This document shows positions 1 through 5,833 of a stretch of 5,898 nt of DNA, in pieces. The DNA lies in contig CAAEQN010000033.1 in the NCBI GenBank assembly GCA_900758165.1, positions 1 to 5,898 on the forward strand, given 5' to 3'. How positions within the stretch are numbered: position 1 is the stretch's first letter; the number at the start of each line of letters is the position of its first letter. A model generated the notes under the pieces. That model was not told the DNA's origin, searched no databases, and was given only the letters and a program-made list of their open reading frames with translations. Position numbers and translations under genes: made by a program. The DNA is from Clostridia bacterium (lineage in GTDB: Bacteria > Bacillota > Clostridia > TANB77 > CAG-508).

Positions 1-1
1 G

Positions 2-1162
2 GACAAGAAAAATGTTAAAGAAGAGGAATATGAAAGCTTTTATATAGAAAAGTTTCATGATTATGAAAAGCCTTTAAAAGTAATACATACAGAAGTTGAA
101 GGACAATATAAATACAATGCATTATTATATATTCCTGCTCATTTACCATATGATTATTACACTAAAGAATATGAAAAGGGATTACAATTATATGCAAATG
201 GCGTATTAATTATGGAAAGATGTGAAGATTTGCTACCTGACTATTTTGGATTTGTAAAAGGATTAGTTGATAGTGAGGATTTGTCATTAAATATATCAAG
301 AGAAATGTTACAACATGATAGACAACTAAGAGTGATTGCTAAAAATATAGAAAATAAAATAAAATCAGAATTAGAAAATTTATTAAAAAGTGATAGAAAT
401 AAATATGAACAATTTTTTAAGAATTTTGGACTACAACTAAAATATGGAACTTATAATGATTATGGAATGAATAAAGACAAATTAAAAGATTTGTTATTAT
501 TCTATTCGTCAACAGAAAAGAAATTAGTTACGCTAAAAGAATATGTAGAAAGAATGAAAGAAGAGCAAAAGGTAATTTACTATGCTTGTGGAGAAACAGT
601 AGATAAAATAGATATGTTACCACAAGTAGAAATGTTAAAAGATAAAGGATATGAGATTCTATATTTAACAGATAATGTGGATGAGTTTGTTTTCCAAGTA
701 TTAATGAATTATGAAGAAAAAACATTTCAAAATGCATGTAGTGACAAATTGGATTTAGATACTGAAGTAGAAAAAGATGAACTAAAAAAAGCAAATGAAG
801 AGAGTAAGGAAATGTTTGAAACTATGAAAAAAGCAATAAAAGATGAAGTTCAAGATATTAGATTCACACATAGATTAAAAAATCATCCAGTTTGTTTAAC
901 TTCTGAAGGAGCAATATCTGTAGAAATGGAAAAAACATTAAATGCAATGCCAAATAATCAGGGAATAAAAGCACAAACAATATTAGAAATTAATGAAAAT
1001 CATGAAATTGCAAAAAAATTAAAAGAACTTTATAAAGAAGATAAAGAAAAATTAGAAAAATATACGAAAATCCTATATGCACAAGCAAGATTGATAGAAG
1101 GATTGAATATTGAAAATCCAACAGAAATCAGTAATTTAGTTTGTGAAATTATGGCAGGGTAA
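2..1162 (+). CDS. htpG: HtpG (Hsp90-family molecular chaperone), 5'-truncated by the window edge
   Basis: This is the C-terminal 386 residues of HtpG, the cytosolic ATP-dependent Hsp90 chaperone, which works as a homodimer on partly folded proteins. The reading frame is open from base 2, so the ATG at 212 is an internal methionine and not the start. Seen in sequence: a middle-domain stretch upstream of 212 (PLKVIHTEVEGQY, ALLYIPAHLPYD), then LLPDYFGFVKGLVDSEDLSL and NISREMLQ, which are hallmark Hsp90 middle-domain motifs. EEQKVIYYACGET and the C-terminal dimerisation domain follow, ending EISNLVCEIMAG. Bacterial HtpG is about 620-640 residues, so the N-terminal ATPase domain (about 240 residues) lies outside the window. 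No frameshift or missing block is visible. It is followed closely by an inverted repeat that probably ends its transcript. It is separated from the downstream operon by a second terminator, so it is probably an independent unit. Confidence 0.96.
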   Translation, partial: DKKNVKEEEYESFYIEKFHDYEKPLKVIHTEVEGQYKYNALLYIPAHLPYDYYTKEYEKGLQLYANGVLIMERCEDLLPDYFGFVKGLVDSEDLSLNISREMLQHDRQLRVIAKNIENKIKSELENLLKSDRNKYEQFFKNFGLQLKYGTYNDYGMNKDKLKDLLLFYSSTEKKLVTLKEYVERMKEEQKVIYYACGETVDKIDMLPQVEMLKDKGYEILYLTDNVDEFVFQVLMNYEEKTFQNACSDKLDLDTEVEKDELKKANEESKEMFETMKKAIKDEVQDIRFTHRLKNHPVCLTSEGAISVEMEKTLNAMPNNQGIKAQTILEINENHEIAKKLKELYKEDKEKLEKYTKILYAQARLIEGLNIENPTEISNLVCEIMAG

Positions 1163-1165
1163 AAA

Positions 1166-1228
1166 AATATCACTGAAGACGGAGATTTTGAAAATGCAAT
1201 CGTCAAAATCTTCGTCTTCAGTAATATT
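1166..1228 (+). terminator. Long imperfect inverted repeat just after htpG, probable terminator
   Basis: The two 26-base arms (1166-1191 and 1203-1228) match at 24 positions and flank an 11-base loop. One of the two differences is a G-U pair in RNA. The repeat starts 4 bases after the htpG stop, which suits a transcript-ending hairpin. The stem is unusually long and the run of T after it is poor (AATATTTGG). It may therefore act as a 3' stabiliser or in both directions rather than as a classic intrinsic terminator. Confidence 0.6.
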
Positions 1229-1270
1229 TGGTTCATTTTATACTATTAAAGAGAGAAATGTCATATTGAA

Positions 1271-1378
1271 ATGTTGTATTATAATGAAGATAATAAAAAA
1301 GTAACCTTACAAGAATTTGAAAAAATAATGAAAAACTATCTTGGAAAAATATTATATCAACATTTTTATAGAAAATAG
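1271..1378 (+). CDS. Possible 35-residue small ORF or remnant of a lost gene
   Basis: An ATG at 1271 opens 35 codons ending at TAG 1376-1378. The product is short, charged and tyrosine-rich (starts MLYYNEDNKK, ends LYQHFYRK), and I do not recognise it. The nearest purine-rich element (GAGAG, 1251-1255) is 15 bases upstream of the ATG, too far for a convincing ribosome binding site. The same frame is open back to a stop at 1247-1249. A strong intrinsic terminator begins 14 bases after its stop, which suggests a transcribed gene once ended here. It could be a real small protein, the 3' tail of a decayed gene, or chance. No membrane segment or known motif is visible. Confidence 0.3.
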   Translation: MLYYNEDNKKVTLQEFEKIMKNYLGKILYQHFYRK

Positions 1379-1391
1379 GTAGACACTATAG

Positions 1392-1424
1392 AGGCAAGTA
1401 ATTTTTAAAATTACTTGCCTTTTT
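1392..1424 (+). terminator. Intrinsic (rho-independent) terminator
   Basis: The stem AGGCAAGTAAT pairs perfectly with ATTACTTGCCT across a short T/A-rich loop (complementary arms extend over 1392-1405 and 1407-1420). It is followed at once by a run of five T (1420-1424). The run lies on the right side only, so it ends rightward transcription. It follows the possible small ORF and insulates the downstream operon from htpG read-through. Confidence 0.85.
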
Positions 1425-1459
1425 ATATAAATAAAACATAAATATTTTTTAAAAAACTA

Positions 1460-1488
1460 TATACAAGTAATGTACTAAGTGATACAAT
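1460..1488 (+). promoter_or_regulatory. Likely sigma-A type promoter of the TetR-ABC-LiaF operon
   Basis: A -35-like TATACA (1460-1465, 4 of 6 matches to TTGACA) and a -10-like TACAAT (1483-1488, 5 of 6 to TATAAT) are separated by the ideal 17 bases. Transcription would start near 1495, about 23 bases before the chosen TetR start codon. The spacer includes AGTA-ATG-TACT (1466-1476), a very short dyad. A TetR-type autorepressor would be expected to bind in this area, but the dyad is too weak to call an operator. Confidence 0.5.
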
Positions 1489-1517
1489 ATTAAAAGATAT
1501 CAAAGGAAGTGATAACA

Positions 1518-2111
1518 ATGCCAACCAAAATTAGAATTTCAAAAGATATGATATTAGATGCTGCATTTGAGATTGTAAGGCAAGATGGAATGGAAAAATT
1601 AAGTAACAGAGAACTTGCCAATAAGTTAAAATGTTCAATTAGACCAATATATTATCAGTTTGAGAATGTAGAAGAAATGCAAAAAGAATTATATATAAAA
1701 ATAGAAAAATATTTTTATAAGTTTTTACTAGATAATATGGTTAAAGGGATACCTCAATATAAACAAGTTGGAATAAATTATATCAAGTTTGCAAAACAAG
1801 AGAAAAAATTATTTCAAACTTTATTTATGAGTGATACAGGACTAACACCAGATGCATTTGTCTCAAAGGATGGAGACGATTACGAAGAAATTGCAAAATT
1901 AATAAAGATAAGTACTAATTTAAAAGATAATGATATAAAAGATTTTCATACAAAAATGTGGATTTTCTGTCATGGGATTGCAACATTAGTAGCCAATGAT
2001 ACTATTAAATTAACAGACAATCAAATACAAGAATTATTATCTAGCCAATTTCAAGCATTAATGTTATTAGAAAAAAATCCAAACAACAAATGGATATTAC
2101 CTAAAGAATAG
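1518..2111 (+). CDS. TetR/AcrR-family transcriptional regulator
   Basis: This 197-residue protein is typical in length for a TetR-family one-component repressor, which binds operator DNA through an N-terminal helix-turn-helix and releases it when a ligand binds the C-terminal domain. Residues about 5-50 match the HTH pattern: SKDMILDAAFEIVRQDGMEKL, then SNRELANKLKCSIRPIYYQF with the recognition helix near 33-45. The C-terminal part holds WIFCHGIATLVAND, resembling the WHG-type TetR C-terminal domain. I chose ATG 1518 because AAGGA at 1503-1507 lies 10 bases upstream. An in-frame GTG at 1509 is only one base from that site and would add three residues. The stop is 25 bases before the ABC ATPase gene, with no terminator between them, so it is first in the operon and probably regulates it. 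The ligand is unknown. Confidence 0.93.
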   Translation: MPTKIRISKDMILDAAFEIVRQDGMEKLSNRELANKLKCSIRPIYYQFENVEEMQKELYIKIEKYFYKFLLDNMVKGIPQYKQVGINYIKFAKQEKKLFQTLFMSDTGLTPDAFVSKDGDDYEEIAKLIKISTNLKDNDIKDFHTKMWIFCHGIATLVANDTIKLTDNQIQELLSSQFQALMLLEKNPNNKWILPKE

Positions 2112-2120
2112 GAATAATGA

Positions 2121-2126
2121 AAGGGG
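2121..2126 (+). promoter_or_regulatory. Ribosome binding site deciding the ABC ATPase start
   Basis: AAGGGG lies 10 bases before ATG 2137. A nearer ATG at 2130 reaches a stop after four codons (ATG AAT TAT GAT TGA), so 2137 is the real start. Confidence 0.75.
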
Positions 2127-2136
2127 AAAATGAATT

Positions 2137-2859
2137 ATGATTGAAATTAAAAACTTTAGTAAAATTTACAACAATGAAAAGAAAGCAGTAGATGATATAT
2201 CTCTTAAAGTGGGCGATGGAGAAATATTTGCTTTTATAGGGCACAATGGCGCTGGAAAAACAACTACTTTAAAATCTATTGCAGGAATATTAGACTTTGA
2301 ACAAGGTGATATTCTTATTAATGGAAAGTCTATCAAAAAAGAACCTATTGCTTGTAAAATGCAAATGGCTTATGTACCAGACAATCCAGATTTGTATGAA
2401 AATATGAAAGCTATCGATTTTATTAATTTTATTTGTGATATGTACGAGGTACCAAAAGGTGAAAGAAAAGAGCAGATTGAAAAATACGTCAGTTTATTTG
2501 AACTTTCGAATAATATAAATGACGAAATATCTTCTTTTTCTCATGGAATGAAGCAAAAAGTAGCTTTGATTGCGGCACTTTCACATAATCCAAAAGTATT
2601 GATTATGGATGAACCTTTTGTTGGCTTAGATCCTAAATCTGTATTTGATATGAAAGAAATTATGAGAGAAATGTGCAAAGAGGGAAAAACAATTTTCTTT
2701 TCAACACATATTTTAGAAGTGGCAGAGAAATTATGTAGTAGAGTAGCAATTATTAAACAGGGCAAACTTGTAAAAGTCGGAAGTATGGAGGAAGTAAAAG
2801 GTGATGAATCACTGGAAAAAGTTTTTTTAGAATTAGATGAAGAAAATTGTGAAAAGTAA
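2137..2859 (+). CDS. ABC transporter ATP-binding protein (ABC-2 type exporter, BcrA/EcsA-like)
   Basis: This 240-residue protein is a complete nucleotide-binding domain that would drive the neighbouring permease. Visible motifs: Walker A GHNGAGKTT (35-43), signature SHGMKQK (135-141, in place of the usual SGGMKQR), Walker B VLIMDEP (154-160), D-loop GLDP (163-166) and H-loop STH (189-191). The Q-loop position reads AYVPDNPDLYE (78-88), with an acidic residue where glutamine is usual. This is a known feature of the EcsA/BcrA-like exporter ATPases. Catalytic residues look intact, so it should be active. The gene follows the TetR gene by 25 bases and precedes the permease by 46, in the same operon. 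The substrate cannot be read from the ATPase. Antimicrobial peptide, lipid or protein export are all known for this group. Confidence 0.95.
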   Translation: MIEIKNFSKIYNNEKKAVDDISLKVGDGEIFAFIGHNGAGKTTTLKSIAGILDFEQGDILINGKSIKKEPIACKMQMAYVPDNPDLYENMKAIDFINFICDMYEVPKGERKEQIEKYVSLFELSNNINDEISSFSHGMKQKVALIAALSHNPKVLIMDEPFVGLDPKSVFDMKEIMREMCKEGKTIFFSTHILEVAEKLCSRVAIIKQGKLVKVGSMEEVKGDESLEKVFLELDEENCEK

Positions 2860-2905
2860 TGAAGTATTTTTGCAAAATTAATTTTAAGAAAGGAAACAAT
2901 AAAAA

Positions 2906-4540
2906 ATGAAAAAACTGTTATCTTTACTAAAAGCGACTATGTCACAAGATATGAGCTTATTTAGAATTAAAGCAAGAAATGAATCAAGGGCTAGAAAAAT
3001 AGTTTTGCCAATCGTTTTAGCATTACTTGTTATGTTTTCAGTTGGTTCGTATGTAGCTATTTTAGCAGAAGAATTGGCCCCAAGTCATTTAACGTATATT
3101 GTATTAACTATTTTTATTATGGTCACATCTTTACTTACAATTATTGAGGGAGTATATAAGTCACAAGGAATTTTATTTGAAGCAAGAGATAATGAGTTAT
3201 TGTTTTCGCTACCAATTACGCAGTCAAAAATATTCTTTATAAGAATATTCAAGTTGATAACGTTTCAATTTCTATACAATTCTTTGTTTATGTTACCAGC
3301 AATTATAGTATATGCAATGTATGAAAAAACAAATGTAAGCTTTTATCTAATATCGACTGTTATGCTAGTACTACTACCTATTATTCCAACAATTTTGGGA
3401 TGTATTTTTGGATATATTATAAAAGGATTGTCAGCAAAATTTAAAGCTAGAAATATTATGCAAGTGCTATTTACAAGTTTAATTTTATTGGGTATTTTCT
3501 ATGTTTCATTTAATATGCAAGGTATGGTAGCAAACATAGTGCAAAATGCGAATAGTATTCAAGAAATTATTACGAAAATATATTATCCAGCAGGACTCTA
3601 TATCAATTTAATTCAGAATTTTAACATATTAGATTTGATTATATTACTTGCAATTAACATTATTCCAGCTATTGTATTTGTGTATGTAGCTAGTATCTTT
3701 TACTTTAAAATTAATTCAAAACTTGGAGAAAAAGGAAACGGGAATAAAAAAGTAGGCGTAGCAAAAACTACTGAAAAGACGTATAGAGTAAGGACACAAT
3801 TGTCAGGATTAATTCATAAAGAAATGAAACGATTTTTTTCATCACCGGTATTTATGGTAAATGCTGGTTTTGGAATGGTTCTTATGATAGCTGTTACATT
3901 TGCATTATCAATTAATTTTGATGGAATGATAAATAGTATGATGCAGGGAATGGAGACGGAAATTCCAATTCCAATCGGTGAAATAAAGAATATGATGCCA
4001 AAAGTGTTTTATGGCTTTGTGATATTTATATCATGTATGACTTCTATGACATCTTCTATGATTTCACTAGAAGGAAAAAGCTTTAATATCACAAAAAGTT
4101 TGCCAGTAGAAACAGAAAAGATATTACTTTCTAAAGTATTAACAAGTAATATTTTATCAATTCCAATTTTTTTGATATGTGATGTTATTTTCTTTATAGC
4201 GTTTAAAGTAGCAATCATAGATATTGTATTTATTTTATTAGCGTCTATTGTTATGCCAACACTTACGGCTTTAATTGGTATTTTAATGAATTTAAAATAT
4301 CCTAAAATGAATGCAACTTCAGATACAGAAGTAGTAAAGCAAAGCATGAGTTCAATGCTTTCAGTATTTATGGGAATGTTTGTTGCAATTTTATCAATAG
4401 CAATTATGATAATGGGAAACAACTATAATACAAACTTATTTGTTGCCCTAGAATTATTGACATTTAGTATAATTACTTTCATGCTATGGAGAATCTTGAA
4501 AAAATATGGAGCAAAAAGATTTAAAGAAATTAATGTATAA
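2906..4540 (+). CDS. ABC-2 type exporter permease, large two-half membrane protein
   Basis: This 544-residue protein is very hydrophobic, with about 12 likely membrane segments. By eye these lie near 31-53, 62-84, 118-139, 148-171, 187-203, 243-268, 318-337, 368-385, 412-433, 439-462, 487-505 and 509-530. A polar loop (about 270-315) divides it into two halves. Each half carries a comparable motif: ELLFSLPITQSKI at 97-109 and NITKSLPVETEKI at 394-406. A proline-started membrane segment follows in each (PTILGCIFG at 161-169; PTLTALIGI at 451-459). I read this as an internal duplication of a six-helix ABC-2 unit, so one chain could form the whole membrane pore. AAAGGA (2889-2894) precedes ATG 2906 by 11 bases. 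It is paired with the upstream ATPase by position. The substrate is unknown. Confidence 0.88.
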   Translation: MKKLLSLLKATMSQDMSLFRIKARNESRARKIVLPIVLALLVMFSVGSYVAILAEELAPSHLTYIVLTIFIMVTSLLTIIEGVYKSQGILFEARDNELLFSLPITQSKIFFIRIFKLITFQFLYNSLFMLPAIIVYAMYEKTNVSFYLISTVMLVLLPIIPTILGCIFGYIIKGLSAKFKARNIMQVLFTSLILLGIFYVSFNMQGMVANIVQNANSIQEIITKIYYPAGLYINLIQNFNILDLIILLAINIIPAIVFVYVASIFYFKINSKLGEKGNGNKKVGVAKTTEKTYRVRTQLSGLIHKEMKRFFSSPVFMVNAGFGMVLMIAVTFALSINFDGMINSMMQGMETEIPIPIGEIKNMMPKVFYGFVIFISCMTSMTSSMISLEGKSFNITKSLPVETEKILLSKVLTSNILSIPIFLICDVIFFIAFKVAIIDIVFILLASIVMPTLTALIGILMNLKYPKMNATSDTEVVKQSMSSMLSVFMGMFVAILSIAIMIMGNNYNTNLFVALELLTFSIITFMLWRILKKYGAKRFKEINV

Positions 4541-4542
4541 GT

Positions 4543-4569
4543 AATTATTTTAATTGATACAAAATAATT
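4543..4569 (+). repeat. Small all-A/T inverted repeat between permease and LiaF-like gene
   Basis: AATTATTTT (4543-4551) and AAAATAATT (4561-4569) are perfect complements around a 9-base loop. There are no G-C pairs and no T run after it, so it is a weak hairpin. At most it might modulate transcript level between the exporter and envelope genes. It may be chance in AT-rich DNA. Confidence 0.3.
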
Positions 4570-4578
4570 TTAATAAAA

Positions 4579-4584
4579 AAGGAG
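4579..4584 (+). promoter_or_regulatory. Ribosome binding site for the LiaF-like gene
   Basis: AAGGAG lies 7 bases before ATG 4592. It shows that translation of the LiaF-like gene is meant to begin at 4592, in a different frame from most of the protein, and so it anchors the frameshift interpretation. Confidence 0.8.
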
Positions 4585-4591
4585 AGAAAAA

Positions 4592-4684
4592 ATGAAAAAA
4601 TTTGGAAATGTATTATGGGGAATTGTTTTAATAGTAATAGGATTAATTATAGGAGGTAATGCTACACGGAATTACAGATATTAA
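4592..4684 (+). CDS. N-terminal zero-frame segment of the LiaF-like protein (30 codons before a stop)
   Basis: From ATG 4592, behind a good ribosome binding site, the frame encodes a start typical of LiaF/DUF5668 membrane proteins: MKKFGNVLWG, the hydrophobic IVLIVIGLII, then GGNAT. Codon 26 is CGG (4667-4669). Read as arginine, the frame runs only four more codons (NYRY) to TAA 4682-4684. If one base is skipped at CGG, GGA follows and the protein continues as GITDINIFFDGWWTLF, exactly what the family shows after its first membrane segment. The segment is therefore the true 5' end of the gene continuing to 5276. Without a shift it would yield a 30-residue single-span peptide. Alternatives are a sequencing insertion or a recent mutation. 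Confidence 0.8.
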   Translation: MKKFGNVLWGIVLIVIGLIIGGNATRNYRY

Positions 4685-5276
4685 TATATTTTTTGATGGA
4701 TGGTGGACTTTATTTATTATTATTCCATGCTTTATAGGACTTTTTAAAGAGAATGAAAAAACTGGAAATTTCATTGGGCTATTAATTGGTGTAGCTTTAC
4801 TTTTAGCTTGTCAAAATATTATAGACTTTCATTTAATATGGAAGTTAGCATTTCCTACAATTCTAGTAATTATAGGCGTTTCATTGATATTCAAAGATAC
4901 AATTGGAGGAAAGGTAAATAGCGAAATAAGAAAATTAAATGAAAAAAGAAATGGAGAGAATGGATATTGTGCAACTTTCGCAGGACAAAATGTAAATTTC
5001 GATGGACAAAACTTTACAGGAGCAGATTTAACAGCAGTATTTGGAGGAATTAAATGTGATTTAAGAAATGCAATCATAGATTCAGATGTCGTTATTAATG
5101 CAAGTAGTACATTTGGAGGAATTGAAATATATGTACCATCAAATGTAAAAATAAAAATCAAATCAACACCATTATTTGGAGGAGTATCAAATAAGGCGAA
5201 TACAAAAACAGATGAAAATAGCCATACTATTTATATTAATGGAACAGCAGTATTTGGAGGTGTTGAAATAAAATGA
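4659..5276 (+). CDS. LiaF-like membrane protein, main part in the +1 frame (frameshifted gene 4592-5276)
   Basis: This frame carries most of a LiaF-like envelope-stress protein. Seen: FFDGWWTLFIIIPCFIGLF (11-29), further membrane segments near 37-51 and 62-77, then a charged linker (82-101) and a C-terminal beta-rich domain. That domain has four FGG motifs at 128-130, 152-154, 173-175 and 199-201 (AVFGG, STFGG, PLFGG, AVFGG), as in the 'cell wall-active antibiotics response' LiaF C-terminal domain. In Bacillus, LiaF restrains the LiaRS stress two-component system. No LiaRS is in this window, so that role is only an analogy. ATG 4659 has AGGAGG only 2 bases upstream, too close for efficient initiation. 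The frame is closed upstream by TAG at 4650-4652. I therefore think translation normally enters from 4592 by a +1 shift. The stop overlaps the next start (ATGA). Confidence 0.85.
   Translation: MLHGITDINIFFDGWWTLFIIIPCFIGLFKENEKTGNFIGLLIGVALLLACQNIIDFHLIWKLAFPTILVIIGVSLIFKDTIGGKVNSEIRKLNEKRNGENGYCATFAGQNVNFDGQNFTGADLTAVFGGIKCDLRNAIIDSDVVINASSTFGGIEIYVPSNVKIKIKSTPLFGGVSNKANTKTDENSHTIYINGTAVFGGVEIK
4664..4670 (+). other. +1 frameshift site ACA CGG A in the LiaF-like gene
   Basis: The zero frame reads ACA CGG AAT and stops five codons after ACA-CGG. Skipping the C at 4667 gives ACA, then GGA ATT ACA GAT, restoring the family sequence N-A-x-G-I-T-D-I-N with no gain or loss of residues. The in-frame CGG is one of only two in the window. 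It could be a programmed shift, quadruplet decoding of CGGA, a mutation or a sequencing error. Confidence 0.6.
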
Positions 5277-5833
5277 CAACAGCACAAAAAGTTATTAAAT
5301 ATATAGCAACAGCATTTGCTATATTTCTAATTGTTACAATAATATCAGCTATACTAACTGGGATTTTTGGATTATTAAGTGCATTTGGATTAGTTCATTC
5401 AGAAAAGAATATTGTAACAGATGAGGTAAAAGTAATATCAAGTGAAGTAACAGATATATCAACATTAAAGCTAGAGTTAGCTTTTACAAATTTAGAAATA
5501 AAAACAGGAGAGAGTTTCAGAGTTGAAACAAATAATTCAAAAATATCTTTTACAGATAATAATGGTAGTATAAAAATAAAAGAAGAAAATCATAATTGGT
5601 TAATGAATCATAATTACACAAGTGACTTAATCATTTATATACCAGAAAATATAATGACTTTTGATGAAGTAAAAATAGAAACAGGAGCAGGAAAAATAAA
5701 TATACAAAGTTTAAATACACAAGGATTGTATCTTGAATTAGGAGCTGGAGATGTATATATAGAAAACCTAATCGTTGCTAAAGAGGCTAAAATTGATGGT
5801 GGAGCTCGGAAAAACAGAAATAAAATCTTGTGA
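5273..5833 (+). CDS. DUF4097-type membrane-anchored beta-repeat protein, zero-frame portion
   Basis: This starts at ATG 5273 within the ATGA overlap with the LiaF-like gene, so the two are translationally coupled. Residues about 9-40 form one long hydrophobic membrane anchor. The rest is a repetitive beta-strand region resembling DUF4097 ('toast-rack') proteins, usually found beside LiaF, PspC and similar envelope-stress genes. G-x-G turns occur at 138-140 (TGAGKINI) and 157-159 (LGAGDVYI). The next repeat begins DGGA at 175-178, and then codon 179 is CGG (5807-5809). Read as arginine, the frame ends eight codons later at TGA 5831-5833, cutting through a repeat. Skipping one base gives GGAGKTEI and the repeat pattern continues to the window edge. 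The exact function of DUF4097 proteins is not established. Confidence 0.85.
   Translation: MTTAQKVIKYIATAFAIFLIVTIISAILTGIFGLLSAFGLVHSEKNIVTDEVKVISSEVTDISTLKLELAFTNLEIKTGESFRVETNNSKISFTDNNGSIKIKEENHNWLMNHNYTSDLIIYIPENIMTFDEVKIETGAGKINIQSLNTQGLYLELGAGDVYIENLIVAKEAKIDGGARKNRNKIL
5804..5810 (+). other. +1 frameshift site GCT CGG A in the DUF4097 gene
   Basis: The zero frame reads GCT CGG AAA and reaches TGA at 5831. Skipping the C at 5807 gives GCT GGA AAA ACA, completing the GGAGKT turn. With the shift, G-x-G turns fall at residues 138, 157, 177 and 196, so the 19-20 residue repeat period is kept exactly. This is strong evidence that the +1 frame is the real continuation. Whether ribosomes do it or the base is an error is open. 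Confidence 0.6.

Noticed and set aside
212..214. ATG 212 as a gene start
   Set aside because: The same frame upstream, from base 2, encodes conserved Hsp90 middle-domain sequence, so this is an internal methionine of HtpG.
1466..1476. AGTA-ATG-TACT as a TetR operator
   Set aside because: Four-base arms are expected often by chance in this sequence. No longer symmetric extension is visible.
1509..1517. GTG at 1509 as the TetR start, giving a 200-residue protein
   Set aside because: Only one base separates it from the AAGGA at 1503-1507. ATG 1518 has a normal 10-base spacing and begins the usual short lead-in to the HTH.
4009..4422. A 137-codon open frame on the - strand within the permease gene (and similar ones at 528-794, 2541-2765, 4829-5161, 5635-5853)
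   Set aside because: Each lies opposite a gene with clear family motifs, lacks a ribosome binding site and shows no recognisable domain. They are shadows of AT-rich coding sequence.
4659..4661. ATG 4659 as the natural start of the LiaF-like gene
   Set aside because: The AGGAGG is only 2 bases away, and the product would lack the family's first membrane segment, which is present just upstream in another frame behind a well-spaced ribosome binding site at 4579-4584.
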